From contig CASBHZ010000044.1 of the NCBI GenBank assembly GCA_949123685.1, forward strand, positions 1-24,338: a stretch of DNA of 24,338 nucleotides, in the 5' to 3' direction. Below are positions 1 through 7,239 of the stretch, in pieces. A model generated the notes under the pieces. It ran no database searches and was not told where the DNA came from. It saw nothing but the letters and a program-made list of their open reading frames with translations. Numbering within the stretch: the first letter of the stretch is position 1; each line of letters opens with the position of its first letter. The DNA is from an uncultured Bacteroidales bacterium. GTDB taxonomy: Bacteria > Bacteroidota > Bacteroidia > Bacteroidales > Muribaculaceae. Position numbers and translations under genes: made by a program.

Positions 1-1
1 A

Positions 2-310
2 GAGAATGTAAAAATAACAAATGGATATTGGGATCAGACCCAATCTTTTTCGATGACCGGATTAAAAGCCTCCGCCGTCTATGGAGAAGTGCTTGCTGGA
101 ATAAAGGTTAAAATAGTTGGAAATTTCTCCCTTGGCTGGAACGCCCGCTACCACATGAAATTCAAAGTTTCCTCCAAATCCTCCTCCACACCTTGGTTTA
201 TCCCGGGCTACGGAGCCACGTCACCCTTCTCATTCTCCCTTTCAGCCATCTGGCGCTTCGGCCAGCAGAAAATAGATCCCGAATCCCTCCCCGACAAGAA
301 AGCCCCCTAA
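2..310 (+). CDS. C-terminal fragment of a probable DUF6048 family protein
   Basis: The reading frame is open from base 2 to a TAA at 308-310, so this is the last 102 codons of a gene that begins outside the window. The visible part alternates polar and hydrophobic residues like outer-membrane beta strands (for example NFSLGWNARYHMKFKV). It carries a PWFIPGYG motif followed by FSFSLSAIWRFG and a short charged tail. This pattern resembles the C-terminus of the DUF6048 family, Bacteroidetes proteins of unknown function thought to be envelope associated. I recognise it by pattern only. It could instead be another small beta-barrel protein. The first in-frame ATG is at 53, but coding clearly extends upstream of it. 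Confidence 0.55.
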   Translation, partial: ENVKITNGYWDQTQSFSMTGLKASAVYGEVLAGIKVKIVGNFSLGWNARYHMKFKVSSKSSSTPWFIPGYGATSPFSFSLSAIWRFGQQKIDPESLPDKKAP

Positions 311-422
311 TCCCACTTACACCTATCCCAATTACACCCCATTCCTCCTTACCCCACCCCATCCATCCCCATTCCGCCTCATCCCGCCCCACCCCATTAC
401 ACCCCAAAACATTCTCTCCCCC
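311..422 (+). repeat. C-rich, almost G-free tract (G-rich on the minus strand)
   Basis: These 112 bases directly after the stop codon at 310 contain only two G on the plus strand and eleven runs of three or more C. The text is an irregular mix of CCCCA, TCCCA and TTACACCCC-like words. The minus strand has at least four closely spaced runs of three or more G, so a G-quadruplex is possible there and an i-motif on the plus strand. The short open frames crossing it on both strands are compositional artefacts. No gene is called here. Confidence 0.75.
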
Positions 423-450
423 ATTTGTGTTTTAACAAGAAAACACAAAT
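423..450. promoter_or_regulatory. Perfect 11-bp inverted repeat before the hydrolase gene
   Basis: ATTTGTGTTTT (423-433) and AAAACACAAAT (440-450) are perfect reverse complements separated by six bases. The repeat ends 12 bases before the ATG at 463. It may terminate the upstream gene, or it may be an operator or 5'-leader hairpin of the hydrolase gene. The sequence does not decide between these. No TAnnTTTG box was found between 311 and 462. Confidence 0.55.
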
Positions 451-462
451 GCGTTGTTATCT

Positions 463-1509
463 ATGAAAACACTTAAACCATATCTTATCGCGGCGGCAAT
501 GACCACTATAGCCGCCGTTTCGGCACCTCATGCCGACGCTTGTTCACGCGTCTTTTATCAAGGCTCGGATTCACTTTTTGTGATCGGGCGTTCACTTGAT
601 TGGAGAACCCCCATACCGACGAACCTCTATATCTACCCGCGCGGCGTGAAGAAAGTAAGCTCTGACCAACCAAAACATTTCTCCTGGACATCAAAATACG
701 GTGCGATATATGCCGCCAGCTATGACGGTGGCATCACTGAAGGCATGAATGAAAAGGGACTTGTAATCAACGGCCTTTTCTGCAAAGGCACCGTATATAA
801 TGACGACAAAGCTTCTCAGAAACCGCAAATGTCATTGTCTGTATTCGTTGCGTGGATGCTTGACCAATGTGCCACTACCGACGAAGTGGTCACACTCCTT
901 AAAAGCTCTCAATTCGGAGTGCAAGGAGCCACATTCGACGGCGGCACAGTATCGGCATTACATTGGGGAGTTACAGATAAAACCGGAAAAAGCGTAATCT
1001 TCGAATTTGACCGAGGAAACATCAACATTTACGACATGGGTGATTACCGGGCAATGACAAATGATCCCAACTGGCCTCAAATGACTGCAATTATAGACTA
1101 TTGGAATAAGATCGGAGGCAACAACATGTTGCCGGGCACAGTCTCCAGTCCCGACCGTTGCGTCCGTGCAAACTATTTCGCACATCACGTTAAACAGACC
1201 GCAGACCCGGATCTTGCAGTGGCAACGTGTAGAAGCGTATTAGCTAATTCAAGTGTTCCTTATTCCTACGAAATCCAGGACCAACCTGAATTGAGCACCA
1301 CTCAATGGCGCACATACAGTGTGCCTTACAATCTCCGCTATTATTTCGAGATTGTAACGAATCCAGGTTATTATTACGTAGACCTTAACAAGGTAAACCT
1401 GCGCAAAGGCGCTCCGGTTATGAGACTTGACACCTCAAAGACCGCGAGCCTTGTCGGAGATGTCACCCGTCATCTGAAAGTGTCGAAGCCGTTCACCCCT
1501 ATGTATTAA
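463..1509 (+). CDS. Secreted choloylglycine hydrolase family protein (Ntn amidase)
   Basis: This 348-residue protein belongs to the linear-amide C-N hydrolases (bile salt hydrolase / penicillin V acylase group), which use an N-terminal Cys exposed by cleavage. I chose the ATG at 463 over an in-frame TTG at 454 because it gives a clean signal peptide (MKTLKPYLIAAAM...HADA) ending just before Cys27, the predicted nucleophile. Other family landmarks are GRSLDW (R43, D46), GMNEKGL (94-100), TNDP (N200) and SPDRCVRA (R232/R235). Overall it resembles the Bacteroides-type enzymes. The residue after GL in GMNEKGLVINGLF is Phe106, where classical Gram-positive bile salt hydrolases have Asn. The substrate (conjugated bile acids or another N-acyl amide) therefore cannot be assigned. 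It is exported, probably to the periplasm or cell surface. Its neighbours give no pathway hint. Confidence 0.88.
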   Translation: MKTLKPYLIAAAMTTIAAVSAPHADACSRVFYQGSDSLFVIGRSLDWRTPIPTNLYIYPRGVKKVSSDQPKHFSWTSKYGAIYAASYDGGITEGMNEKGLVINGLFCKGTVYNDDKASQKPQMSLSVFVAWMLDQCATTDEVVTLLKSSQFGVQGATFDGGTVSALHWGVTDKTGKSVIFEFDRGNINIYDMGDYRAMTNDPNWPQMTAIIDYWNKIGGNNMLPGTVSSPDRCVRANYFAHHVKQTADPDLAVATCRSVLANSSVPYSYEIQDQPELSTTQWRTYSVPYNLRYYFEIVTNPGYYYVDLNKVNLRKGAPVMRLDTSKTASLVGDVTRHLKVSKPFTPMY

Positions 1510-1542
1510 GAAGCTGTTTAAAAATAAAAATAGGCTCTTGTT

Positions 1543-1572
1543 TTTGGCTTCAGCTAAAAATTATTATCTTTG
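1543..1572 (+). promoter_or_regulatory. Candidate Bacteroidetes promoter of the small lipoprotein gene
   Basis: TTTG at 1543-1546 and TATCTTTG at 1565-1572 fit the Bacteroidetes -33/-7 pattern (TTTG, then TAnnTTTG), with a slightly short 18-base spacer. The -7 box ends only three bases before the ATG at 1576, so transcription would start at or next to the start codon. Confidence 0.45.
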
Positions 1573-1575
1573 GGC

Positions 1576-2112
1576 ATGAAAAAGATATTATTTGCAATTC
1601 CGCTGCTTTTAGCTGTCGGCGCTTGCTCCCATAAGACAGAAAAAATGGAATATACTCAGGGTGTGACTCACATCGGGTCTGCCATAGGGTGGAGAGATTC
1701 GAAACCGGTCAACGCCATGCCGAAGGCTTCCGCTTTCCGCATGAACGGAGACTATTCAAACAATGTGGCAATCACACTGAATCCTGATGGTTCATTGGCA
1801 TATTTCCCGGATCCCTCCGACATATCGGCAAATTCATCTCCCTTGGAAATCGGTGACGGCTGGTGGTTGAACCGACAGGGAATATCGGCAAAGTCAGTGT
1901 TTACGAAATACACTTTCGCCGAATATTCTAAACTGAAGACCGTACCCTCTATTGCAGAGTTGAAAGCATCTGTGATTCCGGGATCACGTGTTTCAAACAT
2001 GCGTGAGTTGCCTTTCACAATCTCTGAAGCTCCGCAAAACCTTGATTCCATCCGAGCCTACTTATCTTCGGATAATACCACGGGCGTCTATCTGCAACAG
2101 GTCCATAAATAG
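1576..2112 (+). CDS. Small lipoprotein of unknown function
   Basis: This is a 178-residue protein. I chose the ATG at 1576 over an in-frame TTG at 1570. It starts with MKKILFAIPLLLAVGAC, a lipoprotein signal with the lipidated Cys at residue 17, so it is predicted to be membrane anchored. The mature part has WRDSKPVNAMPKASAFRMNGDY, NVAITLNPDGSLAYFPDP and GDGWWLNRQGIS. I recall such motifs from conserved hypothetical lipoproteins of Bacteroidales, but I cannot name a domain or function. No catalytic motif is visible. It lies 66 bases after the hydrolase gene, with its own possible promoter, and converges on the M6 protease gene across a strong hairpin. Confidence 0.75.
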   Translation: MKKILFAIPLLLAVGACSHKTEKMEYTQGVTHIGSAIGWRDSKPVNAMPKASAFRMNGDYSNNVAITLNPDGSLAYFPDPSDISANSSPLEIGDGWWLNRQGISAKSVFTKYTFAEYSKLKTVPSIAELKASVIPGSRVSNMRELPFTISEAPQNLDSIRAYLSSDNTTGVYLQQVHK

Positions 2113-2121
2113 CAATACCTC

Positions 2122-2171
2122 AATAATACATTAGCGGGAGCTTCAAATGAAGCTCCCGCTAATGTATTATT
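2122..2171. terminator. Bidirectional terminator hairpin, 24-bp perfect arms
   Basis: The arms 2122-2145 and 2148-2171 are perfect reverse complements with a two-base loop. The core is GC-rich (TAGCGGGAGCTTCA) with A/T-rich ends, giving T-rich tails in both directions. It lies between the convergent lipoprotein (stop 2112) and M6 protease (stop 2189) genes. Confidence 0.88.
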
Positions 2172-2188
2172 ATTGATAACCTACTTAT

Positions 2189-4099
2189 CTATCGGATTGT
2201 AACTTTCTTTATATTATTTCCGGATCTGATTATATAGATACCGGGATCAAGGGAAGGGAGATTACCATCATTTACCGAACCTACCTTCACCCCTTTTATA
2301 TCATATATCTCACCTGACACTACATCAGTTGAGATTTCAGTTACCGAGCTGTCACCATTAACGGTCGCCAAGAATGATATCACGCCGTTACTTTCTTTGA
2401 TGTCTGTCAACTCCACACCTAATGATTTCTTACTCCATGAAACCAAGGCGGGCGTTGTTTTCGAACCAAACGAACGTACATTCTTTGAGCCGGGGAAGGG
2501 ATCTCCCGTGCGGGTGCTCTCCGGATATTCGTAATATCCCCCATCCACACCTATTGGATAATCCTGGATATTGTCTGCCTCTATGAGATCGACATATTGA
2601 TGATCTTTGGTGTTGTTGACCTTATTGTTGTAAAACACTTGCTGATCGTAGTCCACATGCCATACAAGCATCCCGTGTCCCGGGATATATTTGTCCCACC
2701 CTGTCTGTTGACGGTTCTCGAACAAATAAAACTCATTTTGTTTTTCCGTCTTAACAATGAAAGCCTGATTCGTACTTCCTAAATTTTCAAGATTGCGATT
2801 ACCCGGAGAGATTGAGACCGGATCCATCCAGCCGAGTGCATAGCGCTCGTATGCTGAATAATTCGGAGGTGTCATACCGTCATTATTATAAGGACCATAA
2901 TCCATAACCGAAAAGTCCTCCGGCGTGAAAGGCACCTCTCGATAACTTTGGTATTCACCGGTAGAATACAGATCGGGAAGTCCCATCACGTGACTGAACT
3001 CATGCACAAAAGTTCCGATTCCGTCCGGACGGTTCGCATAGACATAATTATAACCGTCAGTGCCTATTATCCCGCATGTTTCGTTAGAGCATGCGTAGCG
3101 GTCAATATAGACACCGTCAAGTTTCAGGGGCTCTCCACGTGTGTTATTATTCGGGGCGGTTGCCCATGAAATCTCCCAGGAATGCGGCCAGATGGTATCC
3201 TCCTGCCCTTTAGTGTCAGCTTCTCCGTAACCGGCATAGAAAACATACACATTGTCTACATACCCGTCACCATTACGGTCATAGTCTTTGAAATTAATCT
3301 CTCCATCAAGTGCCTTGCATGCATCTATGATCATCTGATGAGGTTTGGCATCTTCTCCATTTGTGAGATTCCTACCGTAATAACTTACGTTCTGAGGAAG
3401 AGTCACCGGACCGAACACATCAAATTCAGGATCGAATTTTCCGTTAGAATTATCAAGAAACCAGTCACGGGCAGAACCGGTACCGCCATATGTATCGAAT
3501 CCTTCCTTATTCAACATCTCAGTGAAATAGGTGTGCGCATCTATCTTGTTGTATGGAGATTTATTCTTGGAATTGAATTTTATATCCTTAAATTCCGCAA
3601 GTATGACAAGCACTTTCTGTTTTCCGGTGCAAGGGAACGAATAATCATAAAGACCAGGACCGCGTGTATTCATAATACTCCCTGCAATGAAAGCGGGAGT
3701 TTTGCTTTTTAGTTGGAAACGTCCTGATTCTGCAGCACGGAGAGAAATCGCCTCTATCGCCTTTGCCGTCTCTTCCTTGGAAATATTCTCAAGGAACATA
3801 TTATCGGAAGCGGAACGCATCTCAGCATTACGCGCAACTATCCTCGAAGCCTCTATGCTTCCATCGGGCTGAGGCACAGCGTAAACATATCCCAGTTTGT
3901 CGTCATATTTAAGAAGATAGCCGTCAAGTGTATAGACACTTTTACAAGCGGCATTGCCTCGCTTCACTATAGTGACTGTAGTGCCGTCAGGCTGAGTCAC
4001 GACCAACGGAATTCTTATCGCCTGTTTTCCCCATGCGCTTCCGGCAGCCAAGGCAATCATCAAGGCAACAAAATATTTTTTGCTAATTAATTTCATCAA
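2189..4099 (-). CDS. Secreted M6 family metalloprotease
   Basis: This 636-residue zinc metalloprotease is related to the immune inhibitor A / M6 family. Residues 1-24 are a signal peptide (VALMIALAAGSAWG). The zinc motif is HEFSHVMGLPD (H366, E367, H370; D376 as likely third-ligand position), followed by DFSVMDYGPYN, which matches the Met-turn region. A calcium-type loop DYDRNGDGYVD (272-282) is typical of M6 enzymes. The last ~40 residues (EIYDIKGVKVGS...GIYIIRSGNNIKKVTIR) look like a type A T9SS sorting domain, so cell-surface or extracellular location is inferred. It stands alone on the minus strand, downstream of the C10 protease gene but separated by the heptamer array, so co-transcription is uncertain. 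No clear promoter boxes were seen upstream. Confidence 0.92.
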   Translation of the reverse strand: MMKLISKKYFVALMIALAAGSAWGKQAIRIPLVVTQPDGTTVTIVKRGNAACKSVYTLDGYLLKYDDKLGYVYAVPQPDGSIEASRIVARNAEMRSASDNMFLENISKEETAKAIEAISLRAAESGRFQLKSKTPAFIAGSIMNTRGPGLYDYSFPCTGKQKVLVILAEFKDIKFNSKNKSPYNKIDAHTYFTEMLNKEGFDTYGGTGSARDWFLDNSNGKFDPEFDVFGPVTLPQNVSYYGRNLTNGEDAKPHQMIIDACKALDGEINFKDYDRNGDGYVDNVYVFYAGYGEADTKGQEDTIWPHSWEISWATAPNNNTRGEPLKLDGVYIDRYACSNETCGIIGTDGYNYVYANRPDGIGTFVHEFSHVMGLPDLYSTGEYQSYREVPFTPEDFSVMDYGPYNNDGMTPPNYSAYERYALGWMDPVSISPGNRNLENLGSTNQAFIVKTEKQNEFYLFENRQQTGWDKYIPGHGMLVWHVDYDQQVFYNNKVNNTKDHQYVDLIEADNIQDYPIGVDGGYYEYPESTRTGDPFPGSKNVRSFGSKTTPALVSWSKKSLGVELTDIKESNGVISFLATVNGDSSVTEISTDVVSGEIYDIKGVKVGSVNDGNLPSLDPGIYIIRSGNNIKKVTIR

Positions 4100-4160
4100 A
4101 ACAACATGTTAAATTTCTCGCGAATTTAACAATTTTTATCTGAACATCCATAGATTATTG

Positions 4161-4360
4161 TTAGTTTTCAGTTTTCAGTTTTCGGTTTTCGGAAATTAGT
4201 TTTCAGTTTTCAGTTTTCGGTTTTCAGAAAAATAGTTTTCGGTTTTCAGCACCATAAGATTCGACCTATAAATTAGCCGCAAATCTCTGAAAACTGAAAA
4301 CCGAAAACCGAAAAAAATGAGCCGCAAACCTCTGAAAACTGAAAACCGAAAACCGAAAAC
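4161..4360. repeat. Heptamer arrays TTTTCAG/TTTTCGG in two opposing orientations
   Basis: From 4161 to about 4249 the plus strand is built of TTTTCAG and TTTTCGG units in three blocks, each starting TAGTTTTC. From about 4286 to 4360 the same units occur reversed (CTGAAAA, CCGAAAA) in two blocks. The two reversed blocks are a 45-base tandem duplication starting AGCCGCAAA at 4275 and 4320. The halves can fold into a long imperfect hairpin. The array sits between the 3' end of the C10 protease gene and the 5' end of the M6 gene, both on the minus strand. A terminator or mRNA-end role is possible. There is no spacer variety and the unit is 7 bases, so it is not CRISPR. Confidence 0.85.
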
Positions 4361-4368
4361 TAAAAAAA

Positions 4369-6948
4369 CTACAAAACTATCTTCAATGTCTTGACAGCTC
4401 CAGAGCGGTAACGCGCTACTGCTATCACGATGCCACTCATGGCATCGTCAACGCGTGCCGACAGGTGTTCTCCGTCTGCCACAGATTCCGCAGCGATCCT
4501 CGAGCCACTTATGTCGTAGAGGTCCAGACCGGATACATCTCCGGTAGCGAACACCGTACGGCTACCTCGGTCGAAACTCACCTCCCCTACACCGAGGGCG
4601 TCAACTTCCGACACTCCTGACGAAGAAAGACGGAAATAAATATCCGGCGCTCCCTTTATTTCAGCGAAACCGTTGGGTGCCATGGCATATAGCTGAACCC
4701 GGTAGAGGTCATATTCCCCGATACCGTCAGTGGAGAGCGTCGACGTGATAGTCGCTGTCTCAGACGCTGCAGCCAGGAACAGATCCGGACCGAACTTCAC
4801 TGTGGCAAGTACGTTACCCGAGTCAGATGCCGGCGACACCTGCGCCGATATGCCGTAACCGAAATATGCACCAAGGTTCTCTACCACTGCCTTCAGCATG
4901 AGTGACGAACCGGCACTCACCTCGTAAACGTTGGGGACAGTCGTGTCTCCCTCCTTGTCGCCGGTCAGTGTTGCATTCTCCGCAACGAACTCGTTTACAC
5001 CCAATGAAACCGCCGTGTTCACGTACATGCGCACAGACGCATCCCAATCTTGAGGCTCCCCTGTCTCAGCGTCTACAAAGCGCAGTTTATATGATGTTAA
5101 TCGCGAAGGAGCGGCTACACCCGGCAATATACGGAAAACAGTGGTCAGTTCAACCTGCCTTGATTCACCACCCGAGAGGGAAACCTCGAAGGCATCGCCC
5201 TCCATGGCACGCACATCGCCGCTGTATAGACATGGCTTGAGAGTGGCGATTGTCGCTTCCTGCGAGGTGTTCCCCACAGTCACGTTCAGACGGGAGGCGC
5301 AGCCGTAATAGAGCTTGCCTACGACTTCGGCACCTGTGACTGCAACCACTGACGGCAATGAAGTGGAAACCTCATACCTGCCCGCTGATTTTGTAATATA
5401 GAAAGAGTTTACACATCCCTGCTCCTTGAGAACTGGAAGCCATTGAGCTTCGGGATTGCCATTCTGCTGAGAACTGACCGTAACGCGATAGCTACCGTCG
5501 GCAAGACCATCAGGGATATTGAAAGATACCTTACCTTGATAGCCGGCATAAGAAACCTGATAACCGCCGCTTGTCGGTGTGAGTGAAGGTGGCGCAATAG
5601 CACCCGACTGGAACTTGACGGCAACACCGCCCTGCGCCCCGGCGAATGCCGGCTCTATGATAACACCGAAATTAACATCTATCTCACGGATGTCTGTGTT
5701 CACCCAATAACCCTGCCTACCGCCATAGTCAAGGGTCATGGTGACGGATTTGCCCGAAACGGTGGCGGAAAGATTCCCCAACTGGGTCATCCTTGGAGTG
5801 TAGGAATAAGATGCCCCGGGCTGAATACCGATAATTATATCCTGAGCGTAGTTGAAGCCGTCACTTCCGGTGCCGCCACCGATGCCGACAGAGCCGGGAT
5901 CAAGGGCTGCGAGAAGGAAATAGCCGTCAGACATACCGCCCCATCCCCAGTTAAAATGAAAATAGCCATCACCGGCATAACCGTCGCAGACGAACTCATG
6001 ACCCACCGAAGAGGAGACTCCGCCATAAAGGACCGGACGACCGGCAGCCATTTCGGCATAAAGCATACCCTCCCATTCGGCAGCGCTGTAATAGTCGCGT
6101 TCGCAGTATTCTATGTCGGGATTGTATGAGAAGTTGTTGACAAGCGCCTGCGCCGCGAAACGCGAAAGCGTGCCGGATCCACCCATGGAGTAGTTCATCT
6201 TAGTGGAATAGCCACACGCTTTCATCAATGTCGCTACAGCCTTAGCCTGGGTGTCGTCATAGCCTCCCGACTTATAGATGTCAAGCATGTTCTTCCAATC
6301 GAATGCAGTCCTGAAGTTCATCGAAGATTCCCCTTGTGCACCGGAAGGAACAGTGATAGACCCGCTACCCGTGCCGCGTTCGGGATAGTTCCAATATTTC
6401 ATTACCTGAGCCATTGCCGTTGCCACGCATCCTGTGGGATAGTTCCGGCTGTCCTTCGACGGCACCAAGAGGTTGTAAGGCGCGTCCTGATTCCAACGCG
6501 TGGACATCAAGGGGGCTACAATCTTGCGATCATTCCTTCCAGACACAGAAGAGACGGCATACGCCGGCAACCCTGCAGACGAGGCATACTCAATCTGACG
6601 GGAGTATTCGCCAAGCCAATACTCGAGCTGAGGAGGAAGTGACTTACTGTCAAAGCTGCCGCTCTCGGAATAGCCCAACAACGGAGCCGCGCAATCATCG
6701 GCAGACACAACGAGGTAGCCACCCGCATTGCGGTCTGCAAAAATGTATGCAGACGGATTCCCGTTCAATGTCCTAAGGGTGTGGACAACATCCATCCTGT
6801 CCAGTCTGCCGGAAACCTTTTTCGGCCCGTTAGCTGATGAGAGCCTGGACAAAGCCTCACCGGGAGTCAATGTTGCGGCATTCAAACCGGACAAGGACAA
6901 GGACAAGGACAAGGACAATGCTGTTAAAATAAGATATATCCTTTTCAT
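4369..6948 (-). CDS. Secreted C10 (streptopain-family) cysteine protease 1
   Basis: This is an 859-residue papain-like protease precursor. The signal peptide is MKRIYLILTA followed by five Leu-Ser pairs and GLNA. A propeptide of the C10 type covers roughly residues 25-140 (AYIFADRNAGGYLVVSADD, LPPQLEYWLGEYSRQI). The catalytic domain has Cys174 in PTGCVATAMAQVMKYW and His317 in VGHEFVCDGY, followed by FHFNWGWGGMSDG, all standard C10 motifs. About 450 further residues form beta-rich domains. The end (LDLYDISGSRIA...GIVIAVARYRSG...LKIVL) looks like a T9SS C-terminal domain. It lies 291 bases downstream of the left SusC/SusD/lipoprotein genes, same strand, beyond a terminator. Base composition is GC-richer than its paralogue at 19901-22405 (33 versus 25 G+C in one sampled 60-base line of each). 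It probably degrades host or dietary protein outside the cell. Confidence 0.93.
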   Translation of the reverse strand: MKRIYLILTALSLSLSLSLSGLNAATLTPGEALSRLSSANGPKKVSGRLDRMDVVHTLRTLNGNPSAYIFADRNAGGYLVVSADDCAAPLLGYSESGSFDSKSLPPQLEYWLGEYSRQIEYASSAGLPAYAVSSVSGRNDRKIVAPLMSTRWNQDAPYNLLVPSKDSRNYPTGCVATAMAQVMKYWNYPERGTGSGSITVPSGAQGESSMNFRTAFDWKNMLDIYKSGGYDDTQAKAVATLMKACGYSTKMNYSMGGSGTLSRFAAQALVNNFSYNPDIEYCERDYYSAAEWEGMLYAEMAAGRPVLYGGVSSSVGHEFVCDGYAGDGYFHFNWGWGGMSDGYFLLAALDPGSVGIGGGTGSDGFNYAQDIIIGIQPGASYSYTPRMTQLGNLSATVSGKSVTMTLDYGGRQGYWVNTDIREIDVNFGVIIEPAFAGAQGGVAVKFQSGAIAPPSLTPTSGGYQVSYAGYQGKVSFNIPDGLADGSYRVTVSSQQNGNPEAQWLPVLKEQGCVNSFYITKSAGRYEVSTSLPSVVAVTGAEVVGKLYYGCASRLNVTVGNTSQEATIATLKPCLYSGDVRAMEGDAFEVSLSGGESRQVELTTVFRILPGVAAPSRLTSYKLRFVDAETGEPQDWDASVRMYVNTAVSLGVNEFVAENATLTGDKEGDTTVPNVYEVSAGSSLMLKAVVENLGAYFGYGISAQVSPASDSGNVLATVKFGPDLFLAAASETATITSTLSTDGIGEYDLYRVQLYAMAPNGFAEIKGAPDIYFRLSSSGVSEVDALGVGEVSFDRGSRTVFATGDVSGLDLYDISGSRIAAESVADGEHLSARVDDAMSGIVIAVARYRSGAVKTLKIVL
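6889..6918 (-). repeat. Hexanucleotide microsatellite in the C10 signal peptide
   Basis: Five perfect copies of GGACAA on the plus strand (TTGTCC when read as coding) encode the five Leu-Ser pairs in the hydrophobic core of the signal peptide. Gain or loss of units keeps the reading frame and changes only signal-peptide length. Confidence 0.9.
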
Positions 6949-6970
6949 GGTTATTATTTATATAAAATTA

Positions 6971-7157
6971 TTAAGTAAGTAAGAAAAATTAATGCACATA
7001 TAAAACGCTGTTATTTGTGAGATGTTTTTGCCGCGTAATGAAGGAGCATATAGGCATATGCGACTGAATTACAAGGTGAAAACAGCCAAAAAGAACAAGT
7101 TTTATAGTGCAAGATTTCATTACTTACATATATCGGTTAATTTTTATTACTTACTTA
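6971..7157. repeat. 21-bp inverted repeat upstream of C10 protease 1
   Basis: 6972-6992 (reverse complement TTAATTTTTCTTACTTACTTA) and 7137-7157 (TTAATTTTTATTACTTACTTA) match at 20 of 21 bases and flank about 144 bases. A further ATTACTTAC word occurs near 7130. The element is directly upstream of the protease start at 6948. No clear promoter boxes were found inside, so it could be an operator pair, an invertible regulatory segment, or chance A/T-rich similarity. Confidence 0.5.
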
Positions 7158-7162
7158 TATAA

Positions 7163-7194
7163 TGGCGGGGAACGCGCATACGCACTCCCCGCCA
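7163..7194 (-). terminator. Terminator hairpin after the left SusC/SusD/lipoprotein operon
   Basis: TGGCGGGGA (7163-7171) and TCCCCGCCA (7186-7194) are perfect complements, with a further GCG/CGC pairing inside. Read on the minus strand it follows the lipoprotein stop codon (7240) by about 45 bases and is followed by an A/T-rich run. It should separate the operon from the C10 protease gene. Confidence 0.8.
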
Positions 7195-7239
7195 CATGAT
7201 ATTATTCCCTGAGAGAACTTAATGTTCCGGGACAAACTA

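Noticed and set aside
193..435. Open frames across the C-rich tract on both strands
   Set aside because: Their peptides are Pro/His/Ser- or Gly/Trp-rich low-complexity products of the tract and overlap the end of the DUF6048-like gene.
3182..3712. 176-codon open frame on the plus strand inside the M6 protease gene
   Set aside because: It lies antisense to the conserved part of the protease, has no recognisable domain and no start signal.
4161..4360. CRISPR array
   Set aside because: Repeat units are 7 bases without unique spacers, the orientation reverses midway, and no cas genes are present.
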